NCBI GenBank assembly: GCA_910574455.1
Contig: CAJSYZ010000002.1
Span: forward strand, 6,347,390-6,411,389
DNA length: 64,000 nucleotides
Direction of reading: 5' to 3'
Source of the DNA: Trichaptum fuscoviolaceum
Taxonomy: Eukaryota; Basidiomycota; Agaricomycetes; Hymenochaetales; Trichaptaceae
Made by a program: the position numbers and the translations under genes. Positions 45,801 to 58,268 of the stretch are shown here, piece after piece (position 1 is the stretch's first letter; each line of letters opens with the position of its first letter). The notes below the pieces were generated by a model, which was given only the letters and a program-made list of their open reading frames with translations, did not search any database and had not been told where the DNA came from.

Positions 45801-47441
45801 TTCAATGCATTATTAGGCCAATATACACCTCCAGATTATACAGACAGGTATTGAAAGACTGCAGAACGGGGAGGATGGCTTAAAGACGAAGAATTCCACG
45901 GGCGGGAGAGAAAGCGCCCGTTGGACGGCACATAGCCGAGATCTCTATGTCCGCCGTGTTTAGGCCCGATTTTGCGTTACTTGGCGGTCCCGTGTGTCGC
46001 CTGAGCATAGAAGATGTTGTCAGAATGTGCAAAAAGAAATGTGTCAAGAAGGGTCAACGTGGAAGAGAAGAAAATGCAAACGACGGTTCACCACCGTTCT
46101 CATTCCCAATATAGCAATCCTTTTTTGCAAACCTTCGTCTGTATGTTTTTGCACCTGCTGAGCAGATTTGGGGTTGTATATAGCTTTCAAATGTATGGTT
46201 ATAGTGCTTTACTTGCTGTGCATGACTTGCACTCCCGCAAGCGGTGCACACGGAAGAATAAGCTTTAGGCGCAAATTGATGCACTGCTGCAATGAAGACT
46301 TCGACCCGAGATCCATACGGGTGATTGGCTCAGCACCCCTGAATGCTGCCAGTGTGTCTCCTTCTCTTGGTTGTCCGGCCTCACGGAGACAATTGCTAAC
46401 TGGATCTTGCTACTCGAAGAGGGTATGGAATACAATACTTTCTTGATTTTTTATGCATCCAGATATGCTGCAAAGTACATTCCTGAATTGAACGCGCAGC
46501 TGCTTCTCAAAGACTGTGTCGAGGCATCTAGCCAAAGAGGGCTAGCGTCTCAGGGACATGGTTCCCCTAAAGCCGCCACCTTCGGAGGTAGTTTACCGCC
46601 CCGTGTTGCCCGTGCAGACAATTCTTTCATTTCCAGAGCTGAGACTCGAGAGTCAGACGGGCGATTGGTGCACGGCCCTGAATTACGTTTGGTACCTTCT
46701 GTACATGTCTTCAATCTTGAGAAACCCGTGCATAGCTTTGTATCCGCCAAGCGGCAGTCCGAGCGCATTGATGCAAAAACAAAGTGTGGGTGGTGATTGG
46801 CTGAGGGAGCTTCGATTTCTGAATTAGAAAACTAACTAATTCTGGCACCAAATTGGTGTTCCAGGGCCAGATGAGCGTTTGGTGTGATGTCCCTGAGTGC
46901 ATGGTCCACATAGCATTGTATATATGGATTGACACCCTCCGAGCAGCAATATATATATGGATCAAAGCCCGCTGAGTGAGGCCTGGACAGCAATGTATAT
47001 CAAGAGCGCGCGAGCAACACTTTTGGGCACAGTAGAGAGTTGACGCAAGCGGTGTTGCACTATAGAACAAAAGAGATAAGCTAGAAGAAGCATTAGAAGG
47101 CTCCTGATTGTTCTGTTGTGACCCTGAGCTCCTCTGCGTCATTCAGAGGCACCTTCACTGAATTCCTGTAATGCAATATATATATGTATTTGACGCGGGC
47201 GAGCAGCAGTTTAGAGGCCTGACCAGCAATATATATATGTATCGACGCCGGGCGAGCGGCGCTTCTGAGTGCAGTTGCATCAACTTCCTTCAGCCGGCCT
47301 GACCCTGAGCGCGCGCAAAGCGATCGAAATTGACGGACGCACGAGATTAAGCGAGGAAAGAAATATTGCCGAGTAGAACTGAAGCGAGGCCTCTCGCAAC
47401 TAGATTGGAATGCGTAGCTCGCACAGACCAAGGGCGATGGC
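42850..47441. other. Unresolved middle of repeat unit, copy 2
   Basis: Equivalent of 33241-37824. Differences from copy 1 are few: a six-base in-frame insertion (45036, CAGGCT) in the Lys/Arg-rich frame, and a two-base loss near 46072 (GAAGAAAATGC against GAAGAAACATGC) that breaks the Cys-rich frame. No gene fixed. Confidence 0.35.
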
Positions 47442-47495
47442 TATAAAGGCTTGCGCGAAGCGGAGACAAGTTCATTAGACCTTCATTATGCTGTT

Positions 47496-48079
47496 ATGCT
47501 GGCATATTCTCCCTTGATGCTCCTCCCGTGTCATTGCTCTTCACGTTGCATCATTGCAGTTGCCTCCCCTCACTCTATTATACTCTTTGCCCTCACTATA
47601 ATGGAGGTAAGTCCGTCATGCGTAACTAGACAATATGTGGGTGCTTACACGGCCTATTTTTGCATAGATTATGTGTTTGCACCGAAGCTCTTCGCCGGAC
47701 ATTGTCTTGGGCCATCTATTTGTGAGTTTATATGACTGTCTCGTGGTAGAAACAGTTACTTAAATTCTATTCAGGTTTTACTGGCGGACTCGGCGGGCGC
47801 TACGTGGGCGCCTAATCGTCGCAAGACGGTCTTTGTGCTGCAAATGCGCTGGTGCCATGGTTGCGCGTGCAATCGAGTCGACATGGTTGAGCCAGGAGTT
47901 CCTGAGTTCTGCACGCAGGACAGAGTGGTTCAAGCAATTGGCTGTGGTGCAGGTATGTCATTTCAGTTGGATTTGACAGAATAATTGATATTTACATACA
48001 GCAATGGCGAATGCGCGGGTGCACATTGCCTAGTATTGCGGCAGCATGCGTTCTCTTCACCATATGTGAGTTGTCCTGA
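47496..48079 (+). CDS. Candidate small spliced gene, copy 2, frame uncertain
   Basis: Same layout as in copy 1: exons 47496-47606, 47668-47721, 47775-47952 and 48002-48033 for the ATG-started 124-residue frame, with the alternative frame open to 48079. TATA box at 47442-47447. No lesion relative to copy 1. Confidence 0.35.
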
Positions 48080-49467
48080 CTACGGACAGAGATAGTTCTG
48101 TCGCAGAAAGACAAGTCTGCCATCTTCGATTTGAGCCCGGGGACAAGACAATTGCAAGTTCAATAACTGCAACTGTTGGGCTGCGATGGCAAATGCTTGC
48201 TGGAGGCGGGCGGGTTTGACTATTGTGGCAGCATGCGTTCGATTGCCATAATGTGAGTTGTCTTGACTACGGACAGAGATAGAAGCATTGCTTACAATCA
48301 TCTCGCAGAAAGACAAGTCTGCCAACTTCGATACTAAGCCTGCAATGGCGAGGACTTGGTTCCCACGTTGTAGCGGCCCGCGATGAGTTACATTAGCTAC
48401 TGCACCGCGGCCGTAGTCGGTAGATAGAATGCCAAAGCACGGGGGAGGTCATGCCCGTCCGTGCTACAGCACCAACATGTACTGGAAGGGGGTCGTGGAC
48501 TAGCGACGTTTTTACAAAATCGTGGGAATTCAGACCTTTTATGGCAATTTCAGGCACAAAATGTGTCACCTTAAGTTTAGGGCCAGTCTTATCTCTTGAA
48601 GCGACAAACAGCGACGGTTACGACGTCATCAAGATCTCAGCGCCCATGATCAGAGTTAACTTTAGCCTCTGCGCACACGCAGTCCATGTCGGACTCGCGC
48701 CTTGTCCAGGGCGTACCTGCAGATCGAATCCGTGGACACAAGTGATGGCACACTCTTGTACGCAGCTGATATCCGACGTGACAGTGATCACTCCCAGCCG
48801 TCCTATCCTATAGCGTCGACGAGCGTTGTCCAACCGGGAATCCGGGAATGTTCGTTTCGCAGAGCGCCCACCGGCAGCCAGAGCTCCTCCGCCTCGCCTT
48901 GTGTTGTGCTCTATCCGACCTCTGACAGCCCGCATCACATCAGCTTGCCGGTATGATGCGATGCGTCAGAAAGCCATATGTATCCTCCGTCCCTCAGACC
49001 CGCTGCAGGCCACCTGTTGTCCTAGGGGAGTATCCTTGTCTCTTTTCCTTTCCTTCACGAGTTCGACGTTCTTTAAGTCCGGCTCACCACGAGGTGCGTA
49101 TTGCTTTTCCTCTTTGCGCGTTGGGCGGAGATACAGGACTGACGATGACACTCTCACTCCAGCCTGGCACGCTCCTGGAGAGCAACAAAACACATATAAA
49201 TTATCCAAGTCGCACGCGGTCGACTGGGTATCCTTCGTTAATTTCCGTGATTTAGAGGTGCAGGGGCGCCGGTTGTAGTGGGAGAAACTCAGGCTGGCTG
49301 GGGAGGTGCATTCGTTCGTCTTCGTCTTCGTATTTCACAGGTGCGTAGCACTTATCTTTTCAGTCTGGAATGCTGGTTAATATTGCGTGTAGGTTTAATA
49401 CAGCCATTTACTTCGTTTTTAACTCCTTCGTTCTTTACAAGCTTTTCGGTCTTTTCGCCCACACCTA

Positions 49468-52466
49468 ATGATGAGCCCCATACCCGAGCGCAAACGTGAG
49501 TGTCTCCGACTTTTCTTCCTCGTCTACGCAAAAGACTAACAAATTTGAGTTGTAGGCGCAGTGACTTCAACCAGTCTTGCGAAAGGAGATGCAGGGGCGG
49601 GGTCAGAGACGACTTCGACCGCTGAACTCCCTCTGACGACGTCAGCGGCTTCGGCGACCAAGCTCTCTTCGTCTCTTTCTTCAACCAAATTTACATCCAC
49701 GTCCGTAGTGGCATCCACATCCACATCCAAGTCTTCATCCTCGTCAGTCGCAGCGACGTCCACCCCTTCCTCTTCATCAAAATCACGATTTACGAGTTCT
49801 ACGATTACACCAAGCTCGAGCTCATCCTCAAGCCCATCCGCATCCGCATCCTCAACCTCATCCACGTCGTCGGGATTCACATCCTCGCGCACCCAATTCA
49901 GCGCGCAGACAGGAGCCGAGTCGTCGTCATCCCTGTCCCTGTCCCAGGCCAAGACGTCGAGCTCGTCTGCGACTTTGTCTTCAGCAAGTGAAACTGAAAC
50001 GGCGACGTCAAGCGTCGTTGATGCGGATACTACGCCTGCGACCTCGGGGTCGAGCAGCGCGACGGACAAGGGAGGACAGGGTTCGTCTGTGAGCACGGGA
50101 TTTATATCTGCGTCTGTGAGGACAAGTACGGATGCGGAGTCACGCAAGGTGTCCTCGTCTACGTGAGTTTTCTTGATTTTTTTATTTTGATTCCTCCTAT
50201 TGACTTGATACATCTCCGCTTTGGTGCGGACAGGGTGTCTGAACCCGTACCTTCGACGACTGCGCTTACGAGGACGGGGTCGGAGGTGGAGGTATCGAGC
50301 TCAAGCTCGAGCGTGGTGGATGGGCTGACGACGTCTGCTGCTACTTTTCCTTCCGCGTCTGTATCCGCGTCTGCCATTGACCAGAAGGGCGAATCCAGTC
50401 TAGCGAGTGCAACCCATGCACCGGCAAGTACGACTACGGGTTTACCTACGACAACGTCGACGCCCGCAACGGCGACCACGTCCTTGACCTCGACTAGAGC
50501 CCCGCTCAAATCGTCTTTGTCTTCCGCTGCGAACGCAAGTCGAGTTTGGAAACCACGTCTACGTCCGCGGTTGGGTCGACGGGGGTGGTTGGATCGAGTT
50601 CGAGTTCGAGTAGCAGTGTGGTGGAGTCGGTTACCGCTTCTGCCACTTCTTTCGCTGGGACGAAAACGAAGACAGCGACGACGTCTGGCGCGAGCGCAAG
50701 CGCGTCCCTCGGTTCATCGAGTTCAAGCACGGGTTCGCGCACGGGGAGACAGAGTACGAGCGCAAATGCGGCGCAATCGACTTCTTCAAGAGCGGCAGAG
50801 TCCTCGACTTCAACGGAGGCAGCGGCCAGCTCGACTGTCTCGACTGCTTCAGGGTCATTCGGGACCGGGTATGACGCCGACAGCGCGAGTGCGAGTGCGC
50901 GCCTCTCACCCTCGTCGGCGGCCGGTAGTATTTCGAGCGTGGTTAGCTCTGCGTCACTGGGAAACACGGGCGGTGTGCCTACGATCTCAGACTCAGCGTC
51001 AGTGTCGGACAGTGGTGCAGCTGCGTCTGCTACTCCTTTCGTGCCTAGCGCGTCTGTTTCTGTGTCCTCGCCGTCTGCAAGCCAGAGCCAGAGCATCTCC
51101 GCATCCGCCTCCGCATCTCTGATCTCAAGCAAGCCACTTACGTCCGGGCGCTTCTCTACCACGACCACGACCTCGACCTCGACCTCGATCACTAAGAGCG
51201 CCAGTACGAGCGCCAGCGCGGAACCTAGTGGATCAACATCAGCGCTCGGCGGGTTCTCGAACACGGCTAGTGCGAGTGCGGGTGCGGGTGCGGGTGCGAG
51301 TGGGAGCGGTGTATCTTCCACTGGCACTCCATTTACCTCTGCCTCTGCCTCCGCCTCTGCATTCAGCTCTGCGCCTGTCTCAACCACTGCGAGCGTGTCT
51401 GCAAGTCAGAGCGCAAGCCTCTCATCGGCTTCGGCCTTCTCGCCCGGCAGCTCGGTGTCAGCGGTCTCTGAGTCTGCGTCTGCGTCTGCGTCTGACTCTG
51501 ATTTGGGCACGGCATCGTTGGTGAGCGCGTCGGCGTCCCCGTCAGCATCGGAGGCGAAGACGAAGACCGAGTCACTCGTGCTTTCGGGGACGAAGAGCGA
51601 GTCGACGGTGCGCCATACGCGCACGACTGTGGAACCGACGACGCGGAGTACGTTTGCGTCTAGCGCGTCGCTGAGTGCAAGCGCGACGCCTTCTTCGGCG
51701 TCAGGGTCGTTCCTCTCCGCAGCGTCGTCAAATGCGGCCTTCTCGTTTTCAGCATCAGCATCTGTGTCCGGATCCGCAAGCGCACCCGTCAGCGTCAACA
51801 CGTCGGTGACGTCACTCGTCCCGAGCTTCTTTACGCCTTCTTCGAGTGCAGAGGCGACGGCGTCGTCGACGACTCTGGTGCCGAGCTTCTTCACGCCGTC
51901 GACTGCCATACCCTCGGCTACTGGGGTCCAGACATCGAGCCGTGCAAAGCACACTTCAGATTCTTCGCCAGGCAAGACAGTGCACCGGTCGAGCAGCGCA
52001 AGCGCCTCGCAGGCGACGTCCATCTCGGTTTTGCCTTCGGGCAGCTTTTCGGCCACTGCTGCGCCGAATGTGACGGTCTCTGCTTCAGCGTCAGCGTCCT
52101 CAGATTCAGCGTTCTCGGGTCTGTCGTTTTCGGGGAGCGCAGGTTTGCCTAACAGCACGTCGACTGGGTTGCGCCCGAGTCTGTGGAGGCCAGGGCCCGG
52201 CAGCAGAATGAACATGCAAAATCCAGTAGTATATTATGATGTACATACTGTAGTTTATATTAATACAATGTCTTGTTTACACACTATGACCTGATGCAGA
52301 GAGCACACCAATTAAGATCGACAGTAAGGCGCTGGCGGGTGGGCTGCAGTATGGGCCGACGGCTGGGTGGGTGCCGCTTGTGAGCTGGCTGAATGGACCG
52401 CAGAAGTATTTACATGGGCGTAATGAGGGAGAGGGATGGAGAATATTGAGGGGCTCGGGGGCTTAG
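49468..52466 (+). pseudogene. Ser/Thr/Ala-rich protein, copy 3, frameshifted
   Basis: Exons 49468-49495, 49556-50162 and 50234 onward match copy 2 base for base in most places. At about 50540 one base is missing (GCAAGTCGAG against GCAAGTGCGAG), so translation passes into an Arg-rich frame and stops at 51122. The original frame is open again from 50546 to the end (stop 52464-52466 in the spliced model) and is free of the copy 2 lesion. The lesion differs from that in copy 2, so the two arose separately or are separate read errors. Confidence 0.6.
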
Positions 52467-55400
52467 ACGCACACCAAGGAATAGTTTGATCTTAATGATC
52501 TTGCCGTATTGCCCGATCCAGTCATGTAGGAGAGTCGAACCTTATCGAGGGGCTCGGGCTTGCAGGACTTGTTGTACAAGGTGAGTGCTGGGTTGGTTTG
52601 ATGTGAGACTAAGTAGTCTTCGGAGGTGCACCAAGGCCGTCTCTGAGATTACCGCCAGCGGTACCTCAACCGCGAAGACTGGATGGTCAGATATTAGAGT
52701 GTAGACAAGATATTATATTGGTGTTAACTACAGTGCAATATGTACATTATAATACACTAATGAAAGTAAAGGTCGGGCAGAGATAGCACGGCAGTCAACT
52801 TGACGAGCTGCTGATGTGTAGCTTAACTTCTTCTTTGCAGTCGGCGCAGCACCACTAACCTGAGTTCGCGGCCCTTGAGTAAACTGAGTCGGTGTGCTTC
52901 CAGACGTCGAACCAGGCGAGTGATTATGAGCGTATTTCAATCAATAAACAGCGTGATAGCACACCAAGATGATAGAATCCATCTCAGCTTAGGCTGATGG
53001 TCTCGCGAATGTTGGACGCCGTCGTTCTCACTGGGCGTGCGTGCCTCCCCGCTCAAAACGCTTCATGACCTCTGCCCTGCTTCGGGGCCATCATGCCCTT
53101 GCCATCCTTGCCTCTGCCGCTGCGAGAGAGCTTCTGTGGGAGGTAGTTGACCGAGCGTGAGTGGTGTCGCCATCGTGGCCAATGGTGTTGGATGGGGTGA
53201 GTGAACGAAAGGAGTTCTTGCGCGAGCTCAGCGAAGGGTGCATTTGGAGATTCGAGAGATGTGCTTGCGTCGTTGTCTGCGAGGATGCGTTGCTGTGAGG
53301 AAGGGAGCGAGTTAGCATGATGCTGGACATCATGCACCATGCATTGTCAGGACTTGAGTTGTGCGAGTACTTGCTTTGTAGTAAGGTGGCTTGTGTTAAG
53401 AGATAGTGGTCGAAAGTAGAAAGACGCGTCGCATCCATAAACGGACTCAAGTTGACTCTTGCACTCAAATTTCATTCGACTTTCAATTACACACAGAGAT
53501 TCCGAGTAAAAATCAATTAAATTGCAGAAAAGAATCTATCTACTATATCTCTAACACCTGAAGATATGTAGGCAAATTAATGAGGTGTAATGTAGAAGAC
53601 AAATATAGCTTACCTGCTATAGATCCTTACGGACGAATATGACTATGGACTGCAAGTTAGAATTGGTTGAAGACGGAAGACGAAACAAGATTACCTTGCG
53701 ACCCCGCAAATCAGGCGGCACCACGTACGGGCATAGTCTCGGTATGTACGAGCATAAGTTCCCCCTCTGGTTCCAAGTCGAGTGCTGCAAGTCCAAGTCG
53801 AGCGCCGTGTCCAGAAGACGGAGAAGAATTAAAAAGCGATGCAGTGGGTTAAAAGTCAAAAAGGAGTTTAAAGTGCCGGGCCCGGACTATTACATGCAAT
53901 TAACTACGAAATCAAGAAAATAATCCTGGGATAAAGTCTGTAAGGCAATGGTCAGGTTGTGTTGGCCTGAAGGGAAAGGTCAGAAATGCAAAGACAAGAG
54001 AATTAGTAATTGCTTATCTTTCTCGCACTCGACATGCGTAACCCCCGGATCCCAAGTTCAAATCCAAAATCCTAAACGTAACTATGGCAATGTTAAAGGA
54101 CAGACGTAATGAAGAAGCAATGCACTTACCAAGCGCATGGCGGCGCTTGCCAACCAAAAAAATTCCGAGCCCAAATTCGAAGCCATCCGCAAGCTCTAGG
54201 TACGCGTCAGCGAGAGGAAATCAAAGAAGAGAAGTTACGCGCCAGAGAAGAGCCAGGGCGGCATCGAGGAAAAGCAAAGGCAGTGTCGAGGACGGGGCTA
54301 AGAAAGACGCGTCAGCGGGCAGAGCGAAGAGCAAAGATAAACTTACAATTGCACCGCCGAAAGCGGAGAAGAAGGAAAGAGCCAACACCCAAATAGTAGA
54401 ATCCCGACGGAGCGGGGAAGAGGCCAAGCTGTACCATTCTGAGAAGTGTGGGCGCACACACTTCAGACATCCACGGGAGCTACCCTACAAGGAGTCTGGC
54501 TCAGACGGAGAACAGCTGGGGCAAGAAGCCCAAGCGCTGCTTGGTGCGGGCACACAAGCTTATATCGTCTGTGAGACCTCGCTTGGATCAGGAGTCTCAC
54601 GGCGAAGATCTGATGAGAACAGAAGAAGAGCAACCGCTTCACGGGCTCTGATTCCGCCGCTTTGCAGCTCGCATAGCTAGTGTCGATCAAGCACGTAATA
54701 AATTATTTTCTTCTTGCTATTCCATCCTCCCTGCTGGCGTTTCGCCCTGCATGCACCGTCTCCTATAGTTCAGAAGTTGGTGCCCGTAGTTGCATAGCAG
54801 AAACATAGGAATTAATGCAAGTTCTCGAGTGAAGAAAGGTAGACTCATGCAAGTGTGTGCAATAGATTATCGCGCGTTCTGTGCGGCCTGTCATCGCTTA
54901 TTTCATGCTTGAAACACTTCTGCTTTGGTGGAGACTAATATAAGAGATTACAGAGCTCCGATTGGTGTCAGGAAGCAGACATGGAAGGTCTAGACAACCC
55001 GCTGGTCGCTTGCCAAACGGACCCCATTCCATGATTCTCTCGCTTGCAATCTACATGTAAATCCGCCAAATTAGGCGGAGACCCAACAGCCTGACTGAAG
55101 ATACTCACTGAAGATCCCTCTCGAAGGGTGTTTAAGCAGGCAAACTGGCTGCTGGCGAAATGAAACCCTCTTTGCAAGGATGCATAGCAGAGAGCATTGC
55201 CAACCTTCGGAGAAAGTCAGAGAGCGAAATGGGTGTATGGACCGTGTAAACTTCGCCAATTAGCCGATAAATGCTGTCGCTTATTGTAACAGATCTGCAA
55301 ATCGGACAGAAATCTGTGTCGAAGACAGAGGGGAACACCGGGAAATCTTGCTGCAATCATTTGCAAGTTCTGTCCCGTTGCATGAAATCCAGCCACAGAA

Positions 55401-57046
55401 ACGCGGATTTCAATGCATTATTAGGCCAATATACACCTCCAGATTATACAGACAGGTATTGAAAGACTGCAGAACGGGGAGGATGGCTTAAAGACGAAGA
55501 ATTCCACGGGCGGGAGAGAAGCGCCCGTTGGACGGCACATAGCCGAGATCTCTATGTCCGCCGTATTTAGGCCCGATTTTGCGTTACTTGGCGGTCCCGT
55601 GTGTCGCCTGAGCATAGAAGATGTTGTCAGAATGTGCAAAAAGAAATGTGTCAAGAAGGGTCAACGTGGAAGAGAAGAAACATGCAAACGACGGTTCACC
55701 ACCGTTCTCATTCCCAATATAGCAATCCTTTTTTGCAAACCTTCGTCTGTATGTTTTTGCACCTGCTGAGCAGATTTGGGGTTGTATATAGCTTTCAAAT
55801 GTATGGTTATAGTGCTTTACTTGCTGTGCATGACTTGCACTCCCGCAAGCGGTGCACACGGAAGAATAAGCTTTAGGCGCAAATTGATGCACTGCTGCAA
55901 TGAAGACTTCGACCCGAGATCCATACGGGTGATTGGCTCAGCACCCCTGAATCATGCTGTGTCTCCTTCTCTTGGTTGTCCGGCCTCACGGAGACAATTG
56001 CTAACTGGATCTTGCTACTCGAAGAGGGTATGGAATACAATACTTTCTTGATTTTTTATGCATCCAGATATGCTGCAAAGTACATTCCTGAATTGAACGC
56101 GCAGCTGCTTCTCAAAGACTGTGTCGAGGCATCTAGCCAAAGAGGGCTAGCGTCTCAGGGACATGGTTCCCCTAAAGCCGCCACCTTCGGAGGTAGTTTA
56201 CCGCCCCGTGTTGCCCGTGCAGACAATTCTTTCATTTCCAGAGCTGAGACTCGAGAGTCAGACGGGCGATTGGTGCACGGCCCTGAATTACGTTTGGTAC
56301 CTTCTGTACATGTCTTCAATCTTGAGAAACCCGTGCATAGCTTTGTATCCGCCAAGCGGCAGTCCGAGCGCATTGATGCAAAAACAAAGTGTGGGTGGTG
56401 ATTGGCTGAGGGAGCTTCGATTTCTGAATTAGAAAACTAACTAATTCTGGCACCAAATTGGTGTTCCAGGGCCAGATGAGCGTTTGGTGTGATGTCCCTG
56501 AGTGCATGGTCCACATAGCATTGTATATATGGATTGACACCCTCCGAGCAGCAATATATATATGGATCAAAGCCCGCTGAGTGAGGCCTGGACAGCAATG
56601 TATATCAAGAGCGCGCGAGCAACACTTTTGGGCACAGTAGAGAGTTGACGCAAGCGGTGTTGCACTATAGAACAAAAGAGATAAGCTAGAAGAAGCATTA
56701 GAAGGCTCCTGATTGTTCTGTTGTGACCCTGAGCTCCTCTGCGTCATTCAGAGGCACCTTCACTGAATTCCTGTAATGCAATATATATATGTATTTGACG
56801 CGGGCGAGCAGCAGTTTAGAGGCCTGACCAGCAATATATATATGTATCGACGCCGGGCGAGCGGCGCTTCTGAGTGCAGTTGCATCAACTTCCTTCAGCC
56901 GGCCTGACCCTGAGCGCGCGCAAAGCGATCGAAATTGACGGACGCACGAGATTAAGCGAGGAAAGAAATATTGCCGAGTAGAACTGAAGCGAGGCCTCTC
57001 GCAACTAGATTGGAATGCGTAGCTCGCACAGACCAAGGGCGATGGC
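52467..57046. other. Unresolved middle of repeat unit, copy 3
   Basis: Equivalent of 33241-37824. The Lys/Arg-rich frame loses its first ATG through a one-base loss at about 54040 (GCGTAACCCCCGG). The 71-residue Cys-rich frame (55554-55769) is intact with Cys changed to Arg in KKGQRGREETC. No gene fixed. Confidence 0.35.
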
Positions 57047-57100
57047 TATAAAGGCTTGCGCGAAGCGGAGACAAGTTCATTAGACCTTCATTATGCTGTT

Positions 57101-57684
57101 ATGCTGGCATATTCTCCCTTGATGCCGTCCCTCCTCCCGTGTCATTGCCCTTCACGTTGCATCATTGCAGTTGCCTCCCCTCACTCTATTATACTCTTTG
57201 CCCTCACTATAATGGAGGTAAGTCCGTCATGCGTAATTAGACAATATGTGGGTGCTTACACGGCCTATTTTTGCATAGATTATGTGTTTGCACCGAAGCT
57301 CTTCGCCGGACATTGTCTTGGGCCATCTATTTGTGAGTTTATATGACTGTCTCGTGGTAGAAACAGTTACTTAAATTCTATTCAGGTTTTACTGGCGGAC
57401 TCGGCGGGCGCTACGTGGGCGCCTAATCGTCGCAAGACGGTCTTTGTGCTGCAAATGCGCTGGTGCCATGGTTGCGCGTGCAATCGAGTCGACATGGTTG
57501 AGCCAGGAGTTCCTGAGTTCTGCACGCAGGACAGAGTGGTTCAAGCAATTGGCTGTGGTGCAGGTATGTCATTTCAGTTGGATTTGACAGAATAATTGAT
57601 ATTTACATACAGCAATGGCGAATGCGCGGGTGCACATTGCCTAGTATTGCGGCAGCATGCGTTCTCTTCACCATATGTGAGTTG
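57101..57684 (+). CDS. Candidate small spliced gene, copy 3, frame uncertain
   Basis: Exons 57101-57217, 57279-57332, 57386-57563 and 57613-57644 in the ATG-started frame. Exon 1 carries a six-base in-frame insertion (CCGTCC near 57125) relative to copies 1 and 2, adding two residues without breaking the frame. TATA box at 57047-57052. The 100-base duplication follows. Confidence 0.35.
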
Positions 57685-58268
57685 TCCTGACTACGGACAG
57701 AGATAGTTCTGTCGCAGAAAGACAAGTCTGCCATCTTCGATTTGAGCCCGGGGACAAGACAATTGCAAGTTCAATAACTGCAACTGTTGGGCTGCGATGG
57801 CAAATGCTTGCTGGAGGCGGGCGGGTTTGACTATTGCGGCAGCATGCGTTCGATTGCCATAATGTGAGTTGTCTTGACTACGGACAGAGATAGAAGCATT
57901 GCTTACAATCATCTCGCAGAAAGACAAGTCTGCCAACTTTGATTCAAACGAGGACTAAGCCTGCAATGGCGAGGACTTGGTTCCCACGTTGTAGCGGCCC
58001 GCGATGAGTTGCATTAGCTACTGCACCGCGGCCGTAGTCGGTAGATAGAATGCCAAAGCACGGGGGAGGTCATGCCCGTCCGTGCTACAGCACCAACATG
58101 TACTGGAAGAGGGTCGTGGACTAGCGACGTTTTTACAAAATCGTGGGAATTCAGACCTTTTATGGCAATTTCAGGCACAAAATGTGTCACCTTAAGTTTA
58201 GGGCCAGTCTTATCTCTTGAAGCGACAAACAGCGACGGTTACGACGTCATCAAGATCTCAGCGCCCAT

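Larger units (their letters stand above)
39031..48647 (+). repeat. Tandem repeat unit, copy 2
   Basis: 9617 bases, almost identical to copy 3 along its full length. Confidence 0.95.
48648..58268 (+). repeat. Tandem repeat unit, copy 3
   Basis: 9621 bases, almost identical to copy 2, with scattered substitutions and indels that increase toward its right end. Confidence 0.95.
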